The notes: a model not told the origin generated them from the sequence alone. A DNA stretch of 64,000 nt from Flavobacteriales bacterium UBA1494 (GCA_905182175.1 CAJJAT010000001.1:1-64000), one strand, 5' to 3'; shown: positions 6,655 to 15,230, counted from the stretch's first letter. Numbers and translations: made by a program.

Positions 6655-8198
6655 CTTAATGAAGGGTCTGTTTTTACAAGTCTATAAATCGGAAGCTCTG
6701 CTCCCTGTTCGGTTTTTATTACTTCAAAAGTGATAAAGCTATTTTTAACCTCAGGCTCTAACACTTCCATTGCCATATTTGCATTGGATTGGTTCATTTT
6801 TACAACAGCCGTGCCTTTTGGAAAGCTCTTGTTGATACTTTTTAATTTTGTATTTACTGTTTGTCGATTGACTCCTTCATATTTTTTCGCTTCTTTTTCG
6901 TATTCCGTAACCGTATAACTCTGCACTTCAAATTCCTTTTCTTCCTCCAAAAGTAAAAGGTCGATTCCAAGGATTTTTAAACGATCTATAATTGCTTTTT
7001 CTTCCGGTAAAATGAAGTAAGCAAAAGGCCTTGGACGCTCCTTCAGTAGTTGTAATTCCAAAGCATCACGAATGGTAACTTCAAAGTTGATGGCCTCGTT
7101 TTTATCCAAGTCAATGGTTTGTATCGTGTCTTGGTAGACTTTCCTTTTTGTATTTAATGCCGCATTAACCTGAGCTTTCTCGGCCTTCACTATTTCTATT
7201 TTCAGCTCATCCCAGTTATCGTAAGCAGTTTTCAGATAAGCAAGTGAGATTAGAAAAGCACTTTGAATTCTTCTTTTAAACGAAGTCCGTCCAATTCCAA
7301 CCCCTCTAATTTCTACCAAGGTAGAAACACAATTAGTAAGGGCGTAAGAAGTTGCACTGGAACGAGAACTTTCGGAGCCTTGGTTAAAGTGAATGTTGCC
7401 CAAATGTTTGGTCGTACTTATATAATCGTGGTGCAATAACTCATTCTCATCTAGCACTTTATGCGCAGCGGTTACAAAGCGGTCTTTGGTGTATTTGCGA
7501 AGGCTTTCAGGCACATTTAAATTGCCAGAATACAAGAACATGGCATCGTAAGCTGAAGTAATTCCATAGGTACTTAAAGCGGTAAAGTCCTTCCTATACG
7601 GTTTATATTCATGTAAATCTAGCGCCACTTCTGCACCAAAATCACTAAAGGCTTGCTTTAAAAAAACACTCTCCTTAATGTTTAGCTTGGTTTGATCTCG
7701 GTTTAAATCCAAACCATTTGCAGCATATCTATTTTCCTTTTCATAGCCATCAATATTGGCCATCGGAATCAATTTTATTTCTAGTTTGTCGAGTAAATAG
7801 GCATATTCTGAATTGTTAAGTAGTTGTTCAATCAGGTATAACACACTCTCAGTGCTGCCCATTTCGTTTCCGTGTAAGCCACCTTGAATCCAGACTTTCA
7901 CCTTATCTGTATTGCCGTTTTTCTTATTCAAATGAACCATCGGAATTTCTTTGTCCTTTTGGCTCGTTCCAATAAAGCTCATGCTCATTAATTCTTTATG
8001 GTTGTTGGTCTTCTCGCTTAGAAAGCTGAGCAACTCTTCATAACTAGTGTACCCTTTCTTTTTCTGAAAAGCGGGGGTATTGATGGTAATATCTAATTCA
8101 GGGAAAAACTTTTCAGTTACTTTTTTTGATTGTGGATTCATCTGTGCCTTGCAAGTGGCAGCGACAAAAACGAAGAGAAGGAATGCTATTCTTTTCAT
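6651..8198 (-). CDS. M14-family zinc carboxypeptidase, exported
   Basis: This 515-aa exported peptidase has a hydrophobic N-terminus ending VAATCKAQ, so a signal peptide and possibly a lipoprotein cysteine at 16. The M14 zinc site is complete: H109 and E112 in GGLHGNEMGS, and H196 in DLHEYKP. The substrate arginine lies in GLDLNRDQTK and the catalytic glutamate is E297 in TLVEIRG. The C-terminal 200 residues form an additional domain of unknown role. It would cleave C-terminal residues or side-chain-linked groups in the periplasm. It overlaps the downstream porin by 4 bp and follows the upstream porin by one base, placing it in the DcuC-IadA-porin operon. Confidence 0.9.
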   Translation of the reverse strand: MKRIAFLLFVFVAATCKAQMNPQSKKVTEKFFPELDITINTPAFQKKKGYTSYEELLSFLSEKTNNHKELMSMSFIGTSQKDKEIPMVHLNKKNGNTDKVKVWIQGGLHGNEMGSTESVLYLIEQLLNNSEYAYLLDKLEIKLIPMANIDGYEKENRYAANGLDLNRDQTKLNIKESVFLKQAFSDFGAEVALDLHEYKPYRKDFTALSTYGITSAYDAMFLYSGNLNVPESLRKYTKDRFVTAAHKVLDENELLHHDYISTTKHLGNIHFNQGSESSRSSATSYALTNCVSTLVEIRGVGIGRTSFKRRIQSAFLISLAYLKTAYDNWDELKIEIVKAEKAQVNAALNTKRKVYQDTIQTIDLDKNEAINFEVTIRDALELQLLKERPRPFAYFILPEEKAIIDRLKILGIDLLLLEEEKEFEVQSYTVTEYEKEAKKYEGVNRQTVNTKLKSINKSFPKGTAVVKMNQSNANMAMEVLEPEVKNSFITFEVIKTEQGAELPIYRLVKTDPSLR

Positions 8199-8199
8199 A

Positions 8200-9534
8200 T
8201 TAAAAGGACAATGAGGTTATGATTCGTGCAATCCATTCGTCTCCGCCAATTGGGTCACTGTTGAGATCGTTTATACCTCCATCGGCATCAACATACGTGA
8301 AGGAACCCTGAACTTTGATTCCATAACTTCTATCGAAATACTTAGACACTCCAATCGTATAATATTCTGGACGATTATAAAAGGTTCCATTGTTCAAGAA
8401 AGAGTGTTCGTCGGCATCGATATACGTGTAACGACCATCTATCGACCATAAGCTTTTAAATAAGTAGCCAGCCTGGATATTAAACGCCTGCCCCAGCATC
8501 ATTCTACCTCTTACAAAATTTTCTACGTCCTGAACGCCTTCAACCTCTAAAGCTCTAGAAGTACTTCCGTCATTTCTGACTCGCTGAGTGATATTATCAG
8601 GAACATCAGCACTTGAGCCTGCAAATTCGCCCAACATAGAGAATCCTTTGTATTTAAAAAGGAAATCAACTCCGTATTTAGTGTAGTCTGGCAAAGCTAC
8701 ATTATTCATATCATCTAAATAAAGAATAGCACCACTAGCTCTTCCCCTTCGGCTACTCATGCCATTGTTAACACTATAAGTTCCTCCAACTACTAGTTTA
8801 GGCGTATTCTCACGAACCATATCTACTTGACGGAATTGACCGAACCTTGTAAAAAGTCCAAAGGGTAAAAAGTCTAGTCTACCTCCATACTTTAATCCTC
8901 CAAAATCGCTGCCAAATACGTTTAATCCGTCGCCATTGGTAAGGGTAAAAGATGGTTTGATGTACGCTACAGGACCTAGTTTATAAGACCCTTCTAAAAA
9001 TATTCCAAACTCTCGGATGCTGGCAAAAGCAGATGTCAATCGACTTCTTTCGACTAACTGCAGTGTATGGGAACCCATATATAATTCTCGGTTGTCGGTC
9101 GGGGTTGCCCGTTGTCCAAATGTAATGCGCGTTCTTTTGGTGATGCTGTAACGAACCCAAGCATCCAATATAGGCGCATCCGATCCGTCGTCTCCAACTT
9201 CTCCGGTTCCACTTAAGTCGACCTGAAAGCGGTAATCAATTTTATATTTTTCAGCATCACCGGTTAAGCGCAAACGGAATCGTCTTAATCTAAATCGAGT
9301 TAAATTGTTGTCTACTCCATCCCCCGTTGAGTTTTTTAGTTCAATAAAAGGTTGAACATACCCTCTAAGGTTAATGGAATAATCCTCATTCCCGGAAAAG
9401 GTTAACCCCTCAGCAAAGTTGTACTTGTTCAGTTTTGGATTTTGAGCATGAAGCTTTAATGCGGTCAATAAAACCACAATAATTAGTGAAATTAAAACCT
9501 GAAATCGGTTTGAGGTGCCATTTATTTTTGTCAT
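8200..9534 (-). CDS. OprP/OprO-like outer-membrane porin (copy 1)
   Basis: This 444-aa protein has a signal peptide (hydrophobic residues about 12-29, ending KLHAQ) and an OprP-type beta-barrel. Recognisable are INLRGYVQPFIELK near the start, TRFRLRRFRLRLTGDAEKYK, the FGQRATPTDNRELY segment and the terminal strand ARIITSLSF. It shares the layout and several strands (GGLKYGGRLDFLPFG, YKGFSMLGEFA) with the porin at 5401-6654, so the two arose by duplication within the operon. The start overlaps the amidohydrolase stop by 4 bp. The basic stretch after residue 80 would line the pore and favour anionic substrates. Confidence 0.87.
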   Translation of the reverse strand: MTKINGTSNRFQVLISLIIVVLLTALKLHAQNPKLNKYNFAEGLTFSGNEDYSINLRGYVQPFIELKNSTGDGVDNNLTRFRLRRFRLRLTGDAEKYKIDYRFQVDLSGTGEVGDDGSDAPILDAWVRYSITKRTRITFGQRATPTDNRELYMGSHTLQLVERSRLTSAFASIREFGIFLEGSYKLGPVAYIKPSFTLTNGDGLNVFGSDFGGLKYGGRLDFLPFGLFTRFGQFRQVDMVRENTPKLVVGGTYSVNNGMSSRRGRASGAILYLDDMNNVALPDYTKYGVDFLFKYKGFSMLGEFAGSSADVPDNITQRVRNDGSTSRALEVEGVQDVENFVRGRMMLGQAFNIQAGYLFKSLWSIDGRYTYIDADEHSFLNNGTFYNRPEYYTIGVSKYFDRSYGIKVQGSFTYVDADGGINDLNSDPIGGDEWIARIITSLSF

Positions 9535-10670
9535 GAGAAACTGTCTTTAGCGACCACATTAAAATTATCCATCATTTGTTTTCCTTTTGCGAATACATCA
9601 CAAAGTTCAAGGTCTTTCGTTAAGCAGCAGAAATCTGCATCGTAACCTACTTTAACATGCCCCTTGTTTTTTAAACCTAAATTCTTGGCAGGATTTGTTG
9701 TAATTATTTTAAAAGCGTCTGAGATGGACACTTCAGATTCTTTCAACAGCTCAACTACTTGTCCAAAATTTTGGTCAATGGGCGCTCTTCTAAAACCAAT
9801 CAACTTGCCATTTTCATCTAACCTTTCTAAACCTGCATTCCCGTCGCTACTAAAGGTCATTGTTTCTATATCTACGCCGTTTTCTAGGGCATACAAAACA
9901 GATTTATACGGTTTAGTATATTGAGAAGCTCCTGTAGTAATGTCAATCATTCCACCCATTTTAGCGAAACGCATAGCATCTTTAAACAACTCTTCTGTTC
10001 TTCCAACATGGGTTGGCGAAATATTTTCTATTGGAAAATGATGCTCTTCTACTAAACGAAACAAACAATCTAATCGCTCTGGATGATTGCCCAAATGAAG
10101 GTGCATAATGCCCTTCTTCTCTCCAACCATTCCTCCAACCCTCACTTGCCGAACTATTCTGAGTAATTCTAAGTCGGTTGGGTAAGAGGACCGGATATCT
10201 GCAATAGCAATTTTACAACCCAACACCTTATCGATGAAAATCATTTCATCTTGAATATTTTCCATGATGTGAGTTGGCTCTAATCCGTAATAACCGGTGA
10301 ACATGTAACAAGACATGCCTTCCGTATTTAAGCTTTTAACTTTTGCATATAAACTTTTAATACTTCTGGTAGAACCATCAGTGCCTAAAAGGCCTACTGC
10401 TGTAGTTGTTCCTGTAGCAATAAAATCGGTCATCTTTATTTCAGGCGTCATCGAGGAAAACCCGTGTTTCCCTCCTGCTCCAATAACATGCACATGCTGG
10501 TCAATAAATCCTGGTAAGATAATTTTACCTTGTGCATTCCATTCCTTCAATCCTTCAACATTACATTCAATGTTTTTTTGGATGGATAAAATCTTACCAC
10601 CGCCAACAAGTATGTCGTTTATTCCTAAATCTTCGGGAGAATAAATATGTGCATTTTTTATTAAAAGCAT
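9531..10670 (-). CDS. Isoaspartyl-dipeptidase-like amidohydrolase (IadA family, altered substrate site)
   Basis: This 379-aa cytoplasmic metallo-hydrolase aligns with E. coli IadA at a constant offset of 9 residues. The metal ligands are all present: H59 and H61 (IDQHVHV), carbamylated-lysine position K153, H192, H221 and D276. So are Y128, R160 and R224, which bind the substrate. Two substrate residues differ: the position of E77, which in IadA holds the free alpha-amino group, is K68, and that of S289 is G280. Thus the hydrolase chemistry is intact, but the substrate is probably not an ordinary beta-aspartyl dipeptide. It sits one base downstream of the DcuC-type carrier and overlaps the first porin, in one operon controlled, I infer, by the MocR regulator. 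Confidence 0.85.
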   Translation of the reverse strand: MLLIKNAHIYSPEDLGINDILVGGGKILSIQKNIECNVEGLKEWNAQGKIILPGFIDQHVHVIGAGGKHGFSSMTPEIKMTDFIATGTTTAVGLLGTDGSTRSIKSLYAKVKSLNTEGMSCYMFTGYYGLEPTHIMENIQDEMIFIDKVLGCKIAIADIRSSYPTDLELLRIVRQVRVGGMVGEKKGIMHLHLGNHPERLDCLFRLVEEHHFPIENISPTHVGRTEELFKDAMRFAKMGGMIDITTGASQYTKPYKSVLYALENGVDIETMTFSSDGNAGLERLDENGKLIGFRRAPIDQNFGQVVELLKESEVSISDAFKIITTNPAKNLGLKNKGHVKVGYDADFCCLTKDLELCDVFAKGKQMMDNFNVVAKDSFS

Positions 10671-10671
10671 G

Positions 10672-12036
10672 TTAAATAAAGTGATAGGTTAATAAAAAAA
10701 CTAAGGCAACTACCAGTGGAATGATGTTGCGTTTAACGATTTCGATGGTGCTCACCCCTGCAATTTCGGAGGTTGCAATAATTACTCCTGCAACAGGCGA
10801 TACAGTCCTGCCCATTGAAGCAGCAAAATTCATCGGTAAAATCATTGTTGTGGTTTGAATTCCAAATTTTGCAGCAATTTTTGGAACCAACGGGGCAAAA
10901 GCAAAAAATGATGCATTCCCACTCCCCATAAGCATAGATGCTAAAAAGATCATAATTACCATGACAAGTGATATTCCTATTGCTCCTAATCCAATGTTTT
11001 GCGAAGCATCAATCAAACCATCAATAAATCCAAGAGCAATTAAGCCTTTCGCAAAAATATCAGCAGCAATTATTAGGGTAACCACTGTTTTAAAAATGTT
11101 GCCCATTCCGTTCCAAAAAACGGCAAGCGATTCTAAAACTGTTTTTAATTTCTTTGTTCGAATAATTTCAAATATTAGCGCTACAAAAAGACTAATAAAC
11201 ATCGCTGTTGTGGTATCTAGGACAATTGGTGATTTAAAAAATTGAAACAAATCTGAAAAAACGATCAATAATAAAAGCGGTAAGATTGGAATGATGGCAT
11301 ATATCGCAGGGGCTTTGAATCCCGATTTTTCAATGTACTTTTCTTCTGTTTTTGAAATTTCTATTTTACTATCGAAATAGCGGTTAACGAAATAATACGT
11401 TACCATTAAAACCACACACATCGGAAGCATTAATGGCAATTGTTGGGTTACAAAGTAATGGATAGAATCTACCTGTGCAATTTGAGTTGCGCTTGCAGTA
11501 ATTGCTGAAGCAGGACCAATTCCAAATGCTGTGCAAGCTGTAATGACAGAAACGGCCGAAATTCTGCTTACCCCCAATTTTAATAGAATGGGAAAAATGG
11601 AAGCCATTAACAATAAACTTAACCCTGCTGCTGAAGGAATACAAACAAATAGAAGTTGCCCGATTGGTAAAACCGCAACAGTAGTTAAATGAGGATATTT
11701 TTTTAACAGCGACAAAGGTTTCATGGCCAAATTTACCAGCGCATCTGAGGCTCCAATTTTATCAATGTACGCTACAAAACCGCCAATAGCCATTATCATT
11801 AACCCGACGCCGGCATTCGTTTTACCGAAAGATTCTTTAATGTATCTAAAAAGATCAAAGCCAGACCAGCCAGTTTCATTTTTCAATGCAGGTAAATCAG
11901 AACCGATGAATTCGGCAATAATTAGCATGAATAAGCCTGCTAGAAGTAAAACAGCATGCGGGTAAAACTTTTTAAGCAGCAAGGTAGCTACAAGAAAAAT
12001 AAAAAGAATGGATATAATTGAACCTACGACTAACAT
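10672..12036 (-). CDS. DcuC-family carboxylate/dipeptide carrier
   Basis: This 454-aa inner-membrane carrier has about 12 hydrophobic helices and belongs to the DcuC (C4-dicarboxylate uptake C) family of the ion-transporter superfamily. Typical are the FIGSDLPALKNETGWSGFDL linker, the GVGLMIMAIGGFVAYIDKIG helix and the SGNASFFAFAPLVP re-entrant motif near the C-terminus. E. coli DcuC moves fumarate and succinate. Here, one base upstream of the IadA-like enzyme, it may import the acidic dipeptide-like substrate or exchange it for a dicarboxylate. It starts 6 bp after the lamin-tail lipoprotein gene. Confidence 0.82.
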   Translation of the reverse strand: MLVVGSIISILFIFLVATLLLKKFYPHAVLLLAGLFMLIIAEFIGSDLPALKNETGWSGFDLFRYIKESFGKTNAGVGLMIMAIGGFVAYIDKIGASDALVNLAMKPLSLLKKYPHLTTVAVLPIGQLLFVCIPSAAGLSLLLMASIFPILLKLGVSRISAVSVITACTAFGIGPASAITASATQIAQVDSIHYFVTQQLPLMLPMCVVLMVTYYFVNRYFDSKIEISKTEEKYIEKSGFKAPAIYAIIPILPLLLLIVFSDLFQFFKSPIVLDTTTAMFISLFVALIFEIIRTKKLKTVLESLAVFWNGMGNIFKTVVTLIIAADIFAKGLIALGFIDGLIDASQNIGLGAIGISLVMVIMIFLASMLMGSGNASFFAFAPLVPKIAAKFGIQTTTMILPMNFAASMGRTVSPVAGVIIATSEIAGVSTIEIVKRNIIPLVVALVFLLTYHFI

Positions 12037-12042
12037 CTGGGC

Positions 12043-12681
12043 TTAAAAAGAAGTTCCGTCATTTCTTGTTCCCGGAGAAAATAAAAGCGCACTGTTGTCC
12101 GTATGCTGCACAAAGGCCCCTGTTATATCCGGATTTCTAGTATACGATTCGTTGGGGTTGCCAGAAAGTTCATCAGAATTAAAGATGAACGCCCATGCTC
12201 CAGAAGCGTCTTTTATCCCAATAACTTCACCTGAATTATTAAAGTTAAACCCGGAAATCGCATTTAGAATGGTCGCTCCTCCGAATGTACCGGTAGGAGT
12301 TCCACCACCAAAAACGACCAACGCTCCTTTGGAAGGAAGAATTGAATTAGCGGGAAAAGTATATTGATTAGACCCTGAAGTTGTATCGTCCCAAATTTCA
12401 TATCCTCCAAGATCAACATCTGCAACACTTGCATTGAAAAGCTCAATAAAAGAATCATCATCCTGGCTATAGTTCCCATCTCCATTAGCATCGCCGTCCA
12501 AACCGTTATTAGATGGATCATACAACACTTCATTAATTATAATGGGTGCACCATCCACAACGAAAGGAGGAATGACAGTAACACTTCCCAAAGGCTGTAG
12601 CTCCGCATCGTCCGTCTCGCATGAACTAAATGAGAAAGTGAAAACTGTTAAAACGACAAGAAATAAAAGATTGGTTTTCAT
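12043..12681 (-). CDS. Lamin-tail-domain (LTD) surface lipoprotein
   Basis: This 212-aa protein has a lipoprotein signal (TVFTFSFSSC, lipid cysteine at about 21) and one lamin-tail domain (about 45-205), an Ig-like fold found on bacterial secreted and surface proteins. The domain opens with PIIINEVLYDPSNNGLDG and contains an EF-hand-like loop DANGDGNYSQDD, predicted to bind calcium. It is a close paralogue of the T9SS-sorted protein encoded just upstream; the two LTDs are nearly colinear. It is the first gene of the minus-strand operon after a terminator, so it may act as the surface-binding component of the uptake system. Confidence 0.8.
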   Translation of the reverse strand: MKTNLLFLVVLTVFTFSFSSCETDDAELQPLGSVTVIPPFVVDGAPIIINEVLYDPSNNGLDGDANGDGNYSQDDDSFIELFNASVADVDLGGYEIWDDTTSGSNQYTFPANSILPSKGALVVFGGGTPTGTFGGATILNAISGFNFNNSGEVIGIKDASGAWAFIFNSDELSGNPNESYTRNPDITGAFVQHTDNSALLFSPGTRNDGTSF

Positions 12682-12707
12682 GAATTTTATAATTTCTAGT
12701 TGAAATG

Positions 12708-12745
12708 AAAAAGGACAAAAGCGTTAAACGCTTTTGTCCTTTTTT
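12708..12745 (-). terminator. Intrinsic terminator between the two LTD genes
   Basis: An almost uninterrupted palindrome reads AAAAAGGACAAAAGCG ... CGCTTTTGTCCTTTTT around a tiny loop, with T tracts on both strands. It directly follows the T9SS LTD gene on the minus strand. Read-through or a separate promoter must feed the operon starting at 12681. Confidence 0.85.
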
Positions 12746-12754
12746 GATGTGCTA

Positions 12755-13573
12755 TTATTGTTTTACAAATCTTGATGTAGCGATCTTAGACTCTGCCGTT
12801 ACTCGTAAGAAATAAATTCCAGGAGTTAATGCTTCAATATTTATTGCGTTTCCTTGGGTACTTTCAGCAATCATTAGCTGTCCTGTGATACTAAAAATCT
12901 GAAATTGCTCAATTTTCACAGCTGCCTCAATCGTGATTACGTCAATTGCAGGGTTTGGATAAACCTTCAATGAAAAAAATGTGTTGTTTTCGGTCAAACC
13001 CGAAGATAGGTTAAATGAAGTCCCATCTATTTTTGCTCCAGGAGAAAATTTTAAAGTTGTGTTGTCCTCATGCTGCTCGAACACCCCTGTTATATCCGGA
13101 TTACGAGTATAAGATTCATTTGGATTACCCGAAAGAATATCAGAATCAAAAAATAGAACCCACGCTCCGCTAGAATCTTTGATTCCAATTACTTCACCGG
13201 AATTATTAAAATTAAAACCGTTTACAGCGTTTAATACCAACGAAGTTCCAAATGGTCCTGTTGGTGTTCCTCCGCCAAATACTACTACTACTTCTTGGGC
13301 CGGAACGCTAGTATTATTAGGAAAGGTATATTGAACAGTTCCACCTGAAGTGGTATCATCCCAAATTTGGTACCCACTCATGTCAAAAGCACTAGAACTG
13401 TTATTGTAAATCTCCACAAATGAGTCATCATCCTGACTGTAAGTGCCATCTCCATTTGCATCACCATCTAAACCTGAATTAGAAGGATCGTAAAGAACCT
13501 CATTGATTACTAGTTGTGCATGCACAATGGATGCACAAAAAAGAAAGGAAGCTAAAAAGTAAATTTTTTTCAT
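12755..13573 (-). CDS. Secreted LTD protein with T9SS sorting domain
   Basis: The ATG at 13573 is chosen (MKKIYFLASFLFCASIVHAQ, a clean signal peptide, 272 aa); the longer frame would run through the regulator's binding sites. One lamin-tail domain (about 21-185) includes the EF-hand-like loop DANGDGTYSQDD. The C-terminal 70 residues are a type A T9SS sorting domain (LKVYPNPAIDVITIEA, then GQLMIAE, GIYFLRV), so the protein is exported to the cell surface. It is divergent from the MocR-type regulator, with the mirrored operator sites in between, and it ends in a strong terminator. Confidence 0.85.
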   Translation of the reverse strand: MKKIYFLASFLFCASIVHAQLVINEVLYDPSNSGLDGDANGDGTYSQDDDSFVEIYNNSSSAFDMSGYQIWDDTTSGGTVQYTFPNNTSVPAQEVVVVFGGGTPTGPFGTSLVLNAVNGFNFNNSGEVIGIKDSSGAWVLFFDSDILSGNPNESYTRNPDITGVFEQHEDNTTLKFSPGAKIDGTSFNLSSGLTENNTFFSLKVYPNPAIDVITIEAAVKIEQFQIFSITGQLMIAESTQGNAINIEALTPGIYFLRVTAESKIATSRFVKQ

Positions 13574-13622
13574 ATAAATTAAGTTTAAATATTGAATCAA
13601 ATTAACTGCAATAATTGCTAAA

Positions 13623-13660
13623 TTTAGCATACCAATTATTTATAATTTAAACTACCAATT
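13623..13660. promoter_or_regulatory. MocR operator, left: two direct repeats 23 bp apart
   Basis: TTTAGCATACCAATT (13623-13637) and TTTAAACTACCAATT (13646-13660) agree at 12 of 15 positions, and their starts are 23 bp apart, about two helical turns. Reversed, the same word occurs twice at 15146-15183 with identical spacing. The inner copy ends on the TTG start codon of the regulator, so binding should repress it. The pair also lies upstream of the divergent LTD gene. MocR/GabR-type regulators are known to bind paired direct repeats. Confidence 0.75.
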
Positions 13661-15147
13661 TGAAATCAATTGAAAATCTTATTCAAAGCACTTTTGTCAA
13701 GGAAAATATACAAAATATAAATACAGATAATCGCCTTTACATAAAATTATACAAAGCGATACAACAGTTTATAGATGATTCAGAGATTCCAACAGGATCG
13801 TTCTTGCCTGCTACAAGATTGTTAGCCGCACAATTAAACATTTCTAGAAGTACCGTTTTAAAAGCCTACGAGCTATTGGTTCTGGAAAGCTATATCGAAT
13901 CAAAACAAGGTTCGGGTTATTTAGTTGTGAAACAAAAAGAACAGCACTTTCAGAAAACAAAACAATTCGATACAAGTAAATATCCCTCCTTATCTGATTT
14001 AGGAAAATCATTTTTAGACAATATAAATTTAATCAACACCATCGATGACAAAGCTGTAGCTTTTCGTCCTGGCGTTCCTCCACTAGATATATTTCCGGTA
14101 AATCAGTGGAAAAATCTTTCTAACCTTCATTGGAGACACATAAAGTCCTCTTCTTTAACCTATTCTGCTGCATCAGGTAATCTGAAATTGAAAAAAAACA
14201 TAGCCAATTATTTAACTCTAACAAGAGGCATCAAATGCCAAAGTGATCAAGTAATTATTGTTTCCGGTTCACTTCAGTCCTTATACGTAATTAGTAGTGT
14301 GTTAATTAACCCAAACGACAAAGTCATTATGGAAAATCCTACTTTCCCTAATGTCTATTCCATTTTTAAAAGCTTAAGAGCCTCCATAGAAGGAGTTCCA
14401 GTTGATAAAGAGGGTATAATTGTTTCACAAATAACATCTAATTCAGTAAAACTCATACACACTACCCCTTCTGGCCATTACCCTACAGGCGTTAGGTTAA
14501 GTATGAGAAGAAGAAAAGAGCTCTTAAAGTATGCCGAAAAAAATAACGCTTATTTAATAGAAAATGACTTTGAACATGAAGTCAGTAATTACAAAAAATC
14601 CATGCCCTCCCTATTCAATATCGACCAACAAGGTAGAACCATTTTCATGGGAACTTTCAACCGCTTATTGCATCCTTCTCTAAGAATTGGATACATGGTT
14701 TTACCCTATCCCTTAATTAAACCGGTAGAAGCTTTACTCACCCACTCTCATCGATTTGTAGCGCCCTCAATTCAAATTGTTTTAAATCAATTTATCGAAA
14801 AAAAGCACTTGTATGATCATATCAAGAATGTGATAAAAACTGCTGAAGAACGGAAAAAAATCTTTATCGAGCTTTTCGAAGAATATTTTTCAGACTCCAT
14901 GACATTGGTGAACAAAAACAAAAATAGCCTCCACCTCTTAGCTATTTTTAAAAAAGGCGCTAAAAGAAAAAATTTGTTACACGAATTTGCCAAAAAAAAT
15001 ATTTTGGTGCATGCCTACAGTAAATGTTTTGTTGGAAAAGAGATGATAGAAGGGTTAATTATCGGGTATTCATCTGTTAACGAAATAAAAATGAAAGTAA
15101 AACTAAAACAAATGGCCGGTATTTATAAGGATATGAAGGAATATTAA
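13660..15147 (+). CDS. MocR-type regulator (GntR wHTH fused to aminotransferase-like domain)
   Basis: This 495-aa regulator starts at TTG; an in-frame TAA lies 12 bp upstream and no ATG is available nearby. Residues about 20-95 are a GntR winged helix (GSFLPATRLLAAQLNISRST, then YIESKQGSGYLVV). Residues about 120-495 are a fold-type I aminotransferase domain (FRPGVPPLDIFPVNQW, SGSLQSLYVISSVLINPND, ENDFEHEV). The PLP-lysine segment, usually GTFSKTLFPSLRLGY, is GTFNRLLHPSLRIGY: R335 replaces the lysine, so no normal internal aldimine can form. It may bind PLP or an amino-acid ligand non-covalently. Operators on both sides suggest that it controls both arms of the locus and itself. Confidence 0.88.
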   Translation: MKSIENLIQSTFVKENIQNINTDNRLYIKLYKAIQQFIDDSEIPTGSFLPATRLLAAQLNISRSTVLKAYELLVLESYIESKQGSGYLVVKQKEQHFQKTKQFDTSKYPSLSDLGKSFLDNINLINTIDDKAVAFRPGVPPLDIFPVNQWKNLSNLHWRHIKSSSLTYSAASGNLKLKKNIANYLTLTRGIKCQSDQVIIVSGSLQSLYVISSVLINPNDKVIMENPTFPNVYSIFKSLRASIEGVPVDKEGIIVSQITSNSVKLIHTTPSGHYPTGVRLSMRRRKELLKYAEKNNAYLIENDFEHEVSNYKKSMPSLFNIDQQGRTIFMGTFNRLLHPSLRIGYMVLPYPLIKPVEALLTHSHRFVAPSIQIVLNQFIEKKHLYDHIKNVIKTAEERKKIFIELFEEYFSDSMTLVNKNKNSLHLLAIFKKGAKRKNLLHEFAKKNILVHAYSKCFVGKEMIEGLIIGYSSVNEIKMKVKLKQMAGIYKDMKEY

Positions 15148-15183
15148 TTGGTATGCTAGATTGAATTATTTTGGTATGCTAAC
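15146..15183. promoter_or_regulatory. MocR operator, right: two direct repeats 23 bp apart
   Basis: AATTGGTATGCTAGA (15146-15160) and TTTTGGTATGCTAAC (15169-15183) share the word TTGGTATGCTA with starts 23 bp apart. They are the mirror image of the pair at 13623-13660. They begin on the regulator's stop codon and lie about 50-85 bp before the esterase gene, the right place to control the plus-strand arm. Confidence 0.75.
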
Positions 15184-15230
15184 CATGAGGGAATAAAAAT
15201 TTATTTTAGACTTTTACTATTTGATTTATT

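Noticed and set aside
9531-12036. Assignment of the IadA-DcuC genes to cyanophycin (beta-Asp-Arg) use
   Set aside because: No cyanophycinase is nearby and the amino-group-binding residue is changed; too specific for the evidence.
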